Program-made: the position numbers and the translations under genes
Notes under the pieces: model-generated
Database searches by the model: none
The model's input: only the letters and a program-made list of their open reading frames with translations
What the model was told of the DNA's origin: nothing
From: Bacillota bacterium
GTDB taxonomy: Bacteria; Bacillota; Clostridia; Saccharofermentanales; Fastidiosipilaceae
Direction of reading: 5' to 3'
Assembly: GCA_023442635.1 (NCBI GenBank)
Contig: JAEZYR010000147.1
Location: 1-6,651 of the forward strand
Length of the DNA stretch: 6,651 nucleotides
Shown: one piece after another, positions 1 through 5,572 of the stretch
Position numbering within the stretch: the stretch's first letter is position 1
Layout of the letters: every line of letters starts with the position of its first letter

Positions 1-234
1 CGCGCTATGCCTTTTTGTGTTTTGGATGAGATCGAAGCAGCTTTGGACGAAAGCAATGTCTTTAGGTTTAATCAATACATTAGGCAATACAGTTCAGAGA
101 CACAGTTTATTTTGGTTACCCACCGACGTGGGACAATGGAGGCTGCTGACAGCCTTTATGGCGTCACCATGCAAGAACGTGGCGTATCGCGAGTGATTTC
201 TATGCGCCTACAAGATGGAGCGCCTGAAACCTAA
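1..234 (+). CDS. smc: Chromosome segregation protein SMC, C-terminal end (5' partial)
   Basis: This is the last 77 codons of SMC, the ATPase of the bacterial condensin complex (with ScpA and ScpB), which compacts and separates the chromosome. The reading frame is open from base 1, so the ATG at base 7 is internal and not a start. What is left is the end of the C-terminal ABC-type head. It has the Walker B motif (CVLDEIEAALDE, with the catalytic Asp-Glu at residues 9-10 of the fragment), the D-loop region directly after it, and the switch segment LVTHRRGTMEAAD followed by LYGVTMQERGVS, all hallmarks of SMC heads. The protein ends normally a few residues past this block, so the 3' end looks intact. 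ftsY follows 102 nt later, the smc-ftsY order common in Firmicutes. Walker A, the coiled coils, the hinge and the signature motif lie outside the window. Confidence 0.96.
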   Translation, partial: RAMPFCVLDEIEAALDESNVFRFNQYIRQYSSETQFILVTHRRGTMEAADSLYGVTMQERGVSRVISMRLQDGAPET

Positions 235-323
235 GTGGCAACTCATGACCAGCAAATTGTGATGAGGTATAGCCCGACAGAATGAAATGGTTTATAGTGC
301 ATTGTCTGCATCCATATAGGTGG

Positions 324-330
324 AAGGAGG
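324..330 (+). promoter_or_regulatory. Strong ribosome binding site of ftsY
   Basis: AAGGAGG is a full match to the anti-Shine-Dalgarno sequence and sits 6 nt before the ftsY ATG at 337, which fixes that start. In the 102-nt gap after smc I see only a poor promoter candidate (a TATAGT-like -10 at 294-299 with no recognisable -35) and no terminator hairpin, so co-transcription with smc is possible. Confidence 0.85.
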
Positions 331-336
331 GCATAT

Positions 337-1599
337 ATGAATTTATTCGATAAATTTCGTCAAGGACTGACGCGCACCCGAAATTTCTTTTCAGACGGCT
401 TTAAGCAGATTCAAGTTGCGATGGGTCGTTTTGATGAAGAGCAGCTTGACGAGCTTGAAATGCTTCTCATTCAGGCCGATGTTGGCTTTGAGGCCACCGA
501 GCAGATGATGGGCGGTTTGCGCCAGGCTATGCAGCAGGAACGACGAGAAGATCAGGCCTTTGTGATAGATTACCTGCGTCAATCCATGCTGCATATTCTA
601 GGGGAGAAGCGGCATCTTCAACTACAAAAGGGTGCACTGAATATCTTGCTGATGGTTGGCGTCAATGGCTCGGGAAAAACCACTACAACGGGCAAATTAG
701 CAGCTAGGTATAAGCAAGAGATGAGCGTTCTCTTGGCGGCCGCTGATACCTTTCGGGCAGCTGCAATTGAGCAACTCGCCCACTGGGCCGAAATAAACCG
801 AGTCCCTTTGGTGCAACACGAAGCTGGCTCGGACCCTGCTGCTGTTGTTTATGATGCCATCCAAAAGGCTAAACGAGAGAAGAGCGACTTACTGATTATT
901 GACACGGCAGGCCGTCTCCACAACAAGCAAAATCTGATGGATGAATTAGCCAAGATCCGTCGGATTATCAATAGAGAAGCCCCTGAGGCCAAAACCCAAA
1001 CTCTCCTTGTTTTGGATGCTACCAGCGGACAAAATGCGTTACACCAAGCTCAACGTTTCAGCGAGATTTCAGAAGTGACAGGCTTGGTATTGAGCAAATT
1101 AGATGGCAACGCCAAGGGAGGTATTGCATTGGCCGTTCGCGCTCATATGCCAGACATTCCCATCTTTTTGGCTGGCCTGGGTGAAGGTGTCGAAGATCTC
1201 ATGGATTTTGATGCAGCAGCCTTTGTACAGGCACTTTTACCTTCCGATGCTTTAGCCGAAGAGGCTGAGACAGAGCGCCAAGTTGTACAGGCCATCTCTG
1301 AAGGGGAGGAAGCCTGGCCTACGCTAGCCCCAGAAGGAAAGCATGAAGATCTTGCACGAGACACAACTTTGCCACCTTTAGCAAAGACAAGTTTTTCTGC
1401 TTTGCCTGTTTCACAAAATAGGGAAGAAATAGACCAGGTAGTCGGCTTAGATGAACCCGCACAGGTTGAGCCAGATGAATCTTCTTCGGAACAAATAGAA
1501 ATAAACGAGCAAGCTACCGATCACCCAAGTCGTGAAAAAAGTCTAACAGAAGGTCGAAAGCCCTTCTGGAAGCAGTTATTTGGAGGAAAATCAAAATGA
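337..1599 (+). CDS. ftsY: Signal recognition particle receptor FtsY, with unusual acidic C-terminal tail
   Basis: FtsY is the membrane-associated GTPase receptor for the SRP (Ffh plus 4.5S/scRNA). It delivers ribosomes making membrane proteins to the Sec translocon. The 420-residue product has a short basic, amphipathic N-terminal helix (residues 1-30), a helical N domain (about 31-95), and the SRP-type G domain (about 100-300). The GTPase motifs are clear: G1 GVNGSGKTTTTGKLA at 108-122, G2 DTFRAAA at 137-143, G3 DTAGR at 189-193, G4 SKLD at 253-256, and GLGEGVEDL at 280-288. Like many Gram-positive FtsY proteins it lacks a long acidic N-terminal A domain. Most FtsY proteins end soon after the motif that here finishes near residue 301. 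This one continues for about 120 residues of acidic, low-complexity sequence and ends in a basic, aromatic segment (KPFWKQLFGGKSK, 408-420). The final codons overlap the next gene by 4 nt, suggesting translational coupling. Identity is certain; the tail's role is unknown. Confidence 0.98.
   Translation: MNLFDKFRQGLTRTRNFFSDGFKQIQVAMGRFDEEQLDELEMLLIQADVGFEATEQMMGGLRQAMQQERREDQAFVIDYLRQSMLHILGEKRHLQLQKGALNILLMVGVNGSGKTTTTGKLAARYKQEMSVLLAAADTFRAAAIEQLAHWAEINRVPLVQHEAGSDPAAVVYDAIQKAKREKSDLLIIDTAGRLHNKQNLMDELAKIRRIINREAPEAKTQTLLVLDATSGQNALHQAQRFSEISEVTGLVLSKLDGNAKGGIALAVRAHMPDIPIFLAGLGEGVEDLMDFDAAAFVQALLPSDALAEEAETERQVVQAISEGEEAWPTLAPEGKHEDLARDTTLPPLAKTSFSALPVSQNREEIDQVVGLDEPAQVEPDESSSEQIEINEQATDHPSREKSLTEGRKPFWKQLFGGKSK
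1582..1586 (+). promoter_or_regulatory. Ribosome binding site of the ACT-domain gene, inside ftsY
   Basis: GGAGG lies 9 nt before the ATG at 1596 and is formed by the codons for Gly416 and Gly417 of FtsY. The downstream gene's translation signal is thus embedded in the coding sequence for the FtsY tail. Confidence 0.75.
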
Positions 1600-1883
1600 G
1601 CAATGTTCAGAACCAAGCTGTTTTGACAGCTAGTGGACCAGACCGTCCTGGCATTATGGCTTGCTTAACGCAAGTTTTGGCCGAGCATCAGGTCAATATT
1701 ATTGACATTAACCAAAGCATTTTTCAGGGCGATCTTTTTAACATGATCATGCTCATCGATCTCGAAAAGGCAGATCTAGACTTGCCGAGCCTTGAATCTG
1801 CGCTCAAGGGCTTAGCTGAGAAACTGAATTTGAATCTTATCTTGCGGCACGCTGAAGTTTTCCGTGCCATGCACCGTATCTGA
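1596..1883 (+). CDS. ACT domain-containing protein (UPF0237 family)
   Basis: This is a single-domain ACT protein of 95 residues. ACT domains usually bind an amino acid or other small ligand and act as sensors, often as dimers; the ligand of this family is unknown to me. The N-terminal strand and loop ASGPDRPGIMACLTQVLAEH (residues 12-31) is the classic ACT ligand-loop pattern (D-x-P-G-I), followed by VNIIDINQSI and a hydrophobic second half. The C-terminal ending AMHRI is, as I recall it, typical of the UPF0237 group (streptococcal SP0238-like). There is no fused enzyme or DNA-binding domain, and the length is normal for the family. The ATG overlaps the ftsY TGA in an ATGA arrangement and has an SD (GGAGG at 1582-1586). 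The PFL-like gene begins 8 nt after its stop. This ACT/PFL-like pairing recurs in Gram-positive bacteria, suggesting that the ACT protein partners or regulates the larger one. That link is inference. Confidence 0.9.
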   Translation: MSNVQNQAVLTASGPDRPGIMACLTQVLAEHQVNIIDINQSIFQGDLFNMIMLIDLEKADLDLPSLESALKGLAEKLNLNLILRHAEVFRAMHRI

Positions 1884-1891
1884 GGTTTTCC

Positions 1892-3256
1892 ATGTTTGAA
1901 CGTCATGAGATTTTCCAGACACAGCGCATGTTCGCTGAAGAACATCTAGATCTTCGAACGGTTACGATGGCCATCAACCTGCTAGATTGTGCGGGTGATC
2001 AGGCTGATACCGTCGCCGACAAAATATACGATAAGATTTGTCGTTTGGCTGAGAAGCTGGTTCCAGTTACGGAAGCTATTGGCCAAGAATTTGCAGTTCC
2101 TATCATCAATAAGCGCATATCGGTTACGCCTATTGCCATGGTTGGGGCAGGACTCAAGCGTGTAGAGGACATGGTCAAATTGGCCAAAAGCTTGGATCGG
2201 GCAGCCAAAACGGTAGGCATTAACTACATTGGCGGCTACTCAGCCTTAGCCCAGAAAGGTCTATGTCCAGCTGATCGCTTGCTGATGGAGAGCCTACCCC
2301 AAGCCCTCAATGAGACGGAATGTGTTTGTTCTTCTTTCAATTTAGCTTCTAGCCGATCGGGTATCAATTTGACTGCAGTTCGAGATGTGGCGCCCTTGAT
2401 TTTGGCTACAGCAGAGGCATCTAGAGCTAGCAAGGGCTTTGCTTGCTCTAAACTCGTTTTATTTGCCAATGCGCCAGAAGATAATCCATTCATGGCAGGA
2501 GCCTTTTGTGGTCCTGGTGAACCAGAAGTTTCACTCAATATCGGTGTGAGTGGCCCAGGCACCGTGCTGGCTGCTTTAGAGCAATTGCCAGACGACGCGC
2601 CCATCGATCTTGTCTCGGAATGCATCAAGCAAACCGCCTTCAAAATTACACGTATGGGTCAGTTGGTTGGTCAAGAAGCATCTAAGCGTCTAGGTGTACC
2701 GCTGGGAATTCTCGATCTTTCTTTAGCACCGACACCTAGCGTTGGCGATTCCATCGCGCGCATCGTCGAAGCGATCGGCATAGAGCACTGCGGCGGCTGG
2801 GGAAGTACTTGCGCGGTGGCACTCATGAATGATGCCGTCAAAAAGGGCGGCATGATGGCAGCCTCTCAGGTAGGAGGCCTCTCTGGGGCCTTTATCCCAG
2901 TCAGCGAAGACGCAGGGATGGTTGAAGCCGCTCAAAATGGTAGCCTAAAACTCGAGAAGCTCGAAGCGATGACCTGTGTTTGCTCTGTGGGTCTCGACAT
3001 GGTGGCCATCCCAGGAGATACGCCAGCCGATATCCTGGCGGGCATCATAGCTGACGAATTGGCTGTCGGAACATTTAATAACAAGACGACAGCTATTCGT
3101 ATCCTACCGATACCTGATGGTAAACCTGGCGACCTCATTCCCTTCGGGGGACTTTGGGGCGACGCCTCTGTTATGGAGGTTAACCCGAGTCGCGCAAGTC
3201 GCTTTGTCCAGCGAGGAGGACAGGTTCCTGCTCCCATCCACAGCTTCAAGGGTTAA
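1892..3256 (+). CDS. PFL-like family protein, UPF0210 (DUF711), function unknown
   Basis: This 454-residue protein matches UPF0210, whose fold is reported to resemble the barrel of pyruvate formate-lyase and ribonucleotide reductases; no biochemical role is established to my knowledge. It has the expected length and all the blocks I recognise: LDLRTVTMAINLLDC (19-33), ISVTPIAMVGAG (76-87), CVCSSFNLASSRSGIN (144-159), ANAPEDNPFMAGAFCGPGEP (192-211), GVSGPGTV (218-225), GQLVGQEASKRLGVP (256-270), DLSLAPTPSVGDS (275-287), VGGLSGAFIPVSEDAGM (327-343), CVCSVGLDMVAIPGDT (362-377) and RGGQVPAPIHSFKG at the end. It contains twelve cysteines, including two CVCS motifs at 144-147 and 362-365; I see no canonical glycyl-radical loop near the C-terminus. 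No signal peptide or membrane segment is visible, so it is probably cytosolic. The start ATG has a GAGG at 1882-1885 that overlaps the ACT stop, fitting tight coupling to that gene. Confidence 0.93.
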   Translation: MFERHEIFQTQRMFAEEHLDLRTVTMAINLLDCAGDQADTVADKIYDKICRLAEKLVPVTEAIGQEFAVPIINKRISVTPIAMVGAGLKRVEDMVKLAKSLDRAAKTVGINYIGGYSALAQKGLCPADRLLMESLPQALNETECVCSSFNLASSRSGINLTAVRDVAPLILATAEASRASKGFACSKLVLFANAPEDNPFMAGAFCGPGEPEVSLNIGVSGPGTVLAALEQLPDDAPIDLVSECIKQTAFKITRMGQLVGQEASKRLGVPLGILDLSLAPTPSVGDSIARIVEAIGIEHCGGWGSTCAVALMNDAVKKGGMMAASQVGGLSGAFIPVSEDAGMVEAAQNGSLKLEKLEAMTCVCSVGLDMVAIPGDTPADILAGIIADELAVGTFNNKTTAIRILPIPDGKPGDLIPFGGLWGDASVMEVNPSRASRFVQRGGQVPAPIHSFKG

Positions 3257-3308
3257 AGCTCGCTCATAAGTATTAGTCATGAAATACGCTCGGCTTTTCG
3301 GGTGTATT

Positions 3309-3315
3309 GGAAAGG
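3309..3315 (+). promoter_or_regulatory. Ribosome binding site that decides the murT start
   Basis: GGAAAGG sits 7 nt before the ATG at 3323. It lies inside the longer open frame that could begin at the GTG at 3302, which itself has no SD, so the ATG at 3323 is preferred. The 66-nt gap between the PFL-like gene and murT shows only a weak 5-bp GTATT/AATAC inverted repeat around 3266-3283 and no run of T, so I do not call a terminator there. Confidence 0.65.
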
Positions 3316-3322
3316 TTTATAC

Positions 3323-4699
3323 ATGTCATTTCGTGCACAATTCGCTCGTTTTACGGGTCGTTTGATCTTTCGATCGATGCTCTTGCTAGGACGTCAGGCC
3401 TCAGCTTTACCTGGAGCCGTAGCGCTCAAACTCGATCCACATATTCTTGCATACCTTTCACAGGGGCGAGAAATCGTTTGCGTGACGGGAAGCAATGGCA
3501 AGACGACGACCACCGCTCTGATTACGCAGCTTCTAGAGGAGAGCCGCAGCGTGCGGAGCAATGCTTTTGGAGCCAATCTTATTCAAGGCTTGGTCACAAC
3601 GATGCTGATGAGTGATAAAGGGGAGAGCTTAGTCTTAGAAGTTGATGAAGCGACCCTACCCAATGTTACGGCGCAGCTAGAACCCAGAGTGGTTGTGGTT
3701 ACCAATATTTTTAGAGATCAGCTCGATCGATATGGTTCGACAGATCATGTGCGCGACTGCATAGCCAGAGCTCTGAAAGATTTGACGTCGGATAGCCATG
3801 TTGTACTTTGTGCCGATGATCCGAGTGTGGCAAGCCTAGCAGGGGAAACGTCTGCGCAATGCCATTACTTTGCAGCCGCTGAGAATGAACTGCGCCCCGA
3901 AGAGGGTCAAGAGGAAGCGCCAGCTGCTTACTGCCCCCATTGCCACACCCGTCTGAACTATGATGCGCATACAATCGCTCAAATGGGGCGTTACCACTGT
4001 CCTGAGGGTGATTTTGATTGGCCTGAAGCCGATTTGTTGGTGAGCAGTCAAGAGTTAGCGCAGGCGACACGCACACAGCGCTCTACAGAGACGGAACTCA
4101 GCTTCACCCAGAAATCACAGGGGGAGACATTTAAAGTTAAATTCCCCTTGAGAGCTCTTTATAACGGCTATAACGCAGCTGCTGCCTTGTTGGCGGTTTC
4201 AGCTTTGACGGGGCGGCAAGTTATGCAATTAGCTCCGGATCTCAGCCGCATGCAGGCCGCCTTTGGACGGCAGGAGCGTTGGAGTAAAGACGGCAAAAGC
4301 CTTTGCTACTTACTCATCAAGAACCCCGCAGGTTTTGAAGAAGCTTGGCGTCTTTTGGCAGAGACACAGGATATCGGTGCTTTGGCCTTCTTCATTAACA
4401 ACGAGGTGGGGGATGGACGTGATCCCTCCTGGGTTTTTGAGGCTAGAATTGAACACATTCAGCTGCCAGACTATCCTGTAGGTATCGGCGGTCGATGCAG
4501 AGATGTTCTAGAGAAAAAGTTAGCACCTTGCTTCAAAGAACCCCTTCAAAAAGCCGAGCAGGATGCCGCTTTGGTCGAGCGCCTATTCGAGCTTTGCCCC
4601 CCAGGCAAAACGCTGTATCTCTTGCCAAACTATACGGCTATGATGGAACTCAGAGCGGCTCTAGCGCCAGCTTTCCACATGGATGCCCGTGTGCGCTAA
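3323..4699 (+). CDS. murT: Lipid II isoglutaminyl synthase subunit MurT (Mur ligase family)
   Basis: MurT works with the glutaminase GatD to amidate the alpha-carboxyl of D-Glu in lipid II, giving D-isoglutamine in the peptidoglycan stem, at the inner face of the membrane. The 458-residue product has an N-terminal region LGRQASALPGAVALKLDP (22-39), the Mur-ligase ATP loop TGSNGKTTT (55-63), VLEVDEATLP (104-113), TNIFRDQLDRYG (127-138), a ribbon insert (204-229), FGRQERW (314-320) and the MurT-specific C-terminal domain (DUF1727) with IKNPAGF (332-338) and DGRDPSW (364-370). Two oddities stand out. The ribbon, normally four cysteines, shows C204, C207 and C226, but the fourth position is Gly229. 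And gatD, usually the next gene, is absent: an SDR gene follows. The start was chosen by the SD at 3309-3315; a GTG at 3302 would add 7 residues. A different substrate cannot be excluded, but the C-terminal domain argues against MurC-F or FolC. Confidence 0.92.
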   Translation: MSFRAQFARFTGRLIFRSMLLLGRQASALPGAVALKLDPHILAYLSQGREIVCVTGSNGKTTTTALITQLLEESRSVRSNAFGANLIQGLVTTMLMSDKGESLVLEVDEATLPNVTAQLEPRVVVVTNIFRDQLDRYGSTDHVRDCIARALKDLTSDSHVVLCADDPSVASLAGETSAQCHYFAAAENELRPEEGQEEAPAAYCPHCHTRLNYDAHTIAQMGRYHCPEGDFDWPEADLLVSSQELAQATRTQRSTETELSFTQKSQGETFKVKFPLRALYNGYNAAAALLAVSALTGRQVMQLAPDLSRMQAAFGRQERWSKDGKSLCYLLIKNPAGFEEAWRLLAETQDIGALAFFINNEVGDGRDPSWVFEARIEHIQLPDYPVGIGGRCRDVLEKKLAPCFKEPLQKAEQDAALVERLFELCPPGKTLYLLPNYTAMMELRAALAPAFHMDARVR

Positions 4700-5459
4700 G
4701 TCTCCAATAAATCATGAGCCTTATACCTGCGTGATCGCAGGTGCTAGTGGTACCTTAGGCCGAGCGATTTACCAGCACTACTTACAGGCGGATCCTGCCT
4801 GCCATCTCTTGCTTTTGGCTCATCGGCATGGAGCAAGCCTTGAGGCGGAAGTGGCCTCGCTTCCTAAATCTGAGCAGGCACGATGTCGAGTCCTAGCATC
4901 TCCTTTGACGCTAGGGGACGACTTCAGTCAGCAATGGACATCTCTTCTGGCCAGTTTTCCGACGATCCGTCAGGGGATTTATGCTGCTGGTCAGGCTCAT
5001 TATGCTTTGATACAGGATCTTGATCCCCTGGCCTGGAAGGAGCTTGAGGAGGCTAATCTGAGCTCCGCCATAGCCTTTGCGCAAACGCTACGGCCTTATT
5101 TAATCCATCAAGATGGTGCAGCTCTGCTATTTTTGACTTCGATTTGGGGGCGAACAGGCGCAGCTGGTGAAGCTGCTTATAGCGCTCTCAAGGCAGCTGT
5201 GATGCGCTTGGCTGAAGCTCTGGCTCAAGAGTGGGGGCCTAGTGGTGTTAGAGTTAATAGTGTTGCACCTGGCTTTATCGAAAGCAAGATGAATGCACAT
5301 TTTTCATCTGAGGAAATTGAGGCCTTTGTACAAGACTTACCGATCTCGCGCTTGGGGCAAGCAGAGGAAGTGGCAGCACTCGTATATTGGCTCCAATCAG
5401 ATGCCGCTTCTTATATAACTGGTCAAGTTATCGGTATTGACGGCGGTTACGTGCTATAG
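4683..5459 (+). CDS. SDR-family oxidoreductase, possible EF-P 5-aminopentanone reductase (YmfI-like)
   Basis: This is a classical short-chain dehydrogenase/reductase of 258 residues, normal for the family and probably cytosolic. Visible features are the Rossmann nucleotide loop GASGTLG (20-26), YAAG (100-103) in place of the usual NNAG, Asn125, Ser153, and the catalytic YSALK with Tyr166 and Lys170. RVNSVAPGFIESKM (190-203) and SYITGQVIGIDGGY (243-256) follow in the normal positions. The overall pattern is FabG-like. However, the catalytic-serine segment TSIWGRTGA (152-160), then E-x-x-YS, recalls Bacillus YmfI, which reduces the 5-aminopentanone modification on elongation factor P. That assignment is from memory and tentative; 3-oxoacyl-ACP reductase or another SDR is the alternative. 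The ATG at 4683 overlaps the end of murT by 17 nt and has no clear SD, so translation may be coupled to murT. A GTG at 4689 or 4731 could also serve as start; the next internal Met is residue 174. Confidence 0.88.
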   Translation: MPVCAKSPINHEPYTCVIAGASGTLGRAIYQHYLQADPACHLLLLAHRHGASLEAEVASLPKSEQARCRVLASPLTLGDDFSQQWTSLLASFPTIRQGIYAAGQAHYALIQDLDPLAWKELEEANLSSAIAFAQTLRPYLIHQDGAALLFLTSIWGRTGAAGEAAYSALKAAVMRLAEALAQEWGPSGVRVNSVAPGFIESKMNAHFSSEEIEAFVQDLPISRLGQAEEVAALVYWLQSDAASYITGQVIGIDGGYVL

Positions 5460-5572
5460 TGATATGCTTAGTTATCAAAGCCAAACACCTTATAGCGCAC
5501 AAACGATTATCTTAGGTGATTGACTCAAAAGGATAGACCATTGCGTAGATATACGCTATTTGAGGAAGCATA
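5460..5572 (+). promoter_or_regulatory. SDR-miaB intergenic region with weak promoter-like elements and a small inverted repeat
   Basis: This 113-nt gap is the longest non-coding stretch in the window. It holds a TTGACT (5520-5525) that could act as a -35 element, but the best AT-rich -10 candidate (TAGATA, 5546-5551) is 20 nt away, which is too far for a good promoter. It overlaps a perfect 5-bp inverted repeat, GCGTA-GATA-TACGC (5543-5556), just before the miaB SD. A second 5-bp pair, CACCT (5486-5490) and AGGTG (5514-5518), has a 23-nt loop. No U-tract terminator is seen. Any regulatory role is speculative. Confidence 0.25.
5562..5566 (+). promoter_or_regulatory. Ribosome binding site of miaB
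   Basis: GAGGA lies 6 nt before the ATG at 5573. An in-frame TGA at 5561-5563 closes the frame upstream, so 5573 is the first possible ATG and the start is well fixed. Confidence 0.75.

Noticed and set aside
294..299. Possible -10 box (TATAGT) for an ftsY promoter
   Set aside because: There is no recognisable -35 at 16-18 nt upstream and no extended -10 TG, so the evidence is too weak to annotate.
2236..2643. 135-codon open frame on the - strand inside the UPF0210 gene
   Set aside because: It is antisense to strongly conserved motifs, and its low-complexity Ala/Ser/Leu/Lys-rich translation is typical of a shadow frame.
3266..3283. GTATT/AATAC inverted repeat after the UPF0210 gene as a terminator
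   Set aside because: It is a 5-bp AT-rich stem without a following run of T, too weak for a rho-independent terminator.
3307..3615. 102-codon + frame at the start of murT
   Set aside because: It is an out-of-frame overlap of the clear murT N-terminus and ATP loop, with no SD of its own.
3711..4076. 121-codon open frame on the - strand inside murT
   Set aside because: It lies wholly opposite a well-conserved gene and its translation resembles no family; it is an antisense shadow.
5464..5523. 19-codon open frame (starts MLSYQSQTP) between the SDR gene and miaB
   Set aside because: It has no SD, is only 19 codons, and shows no run of regulatory codons that would mark a leader peptide; such a frame is expected by chance.
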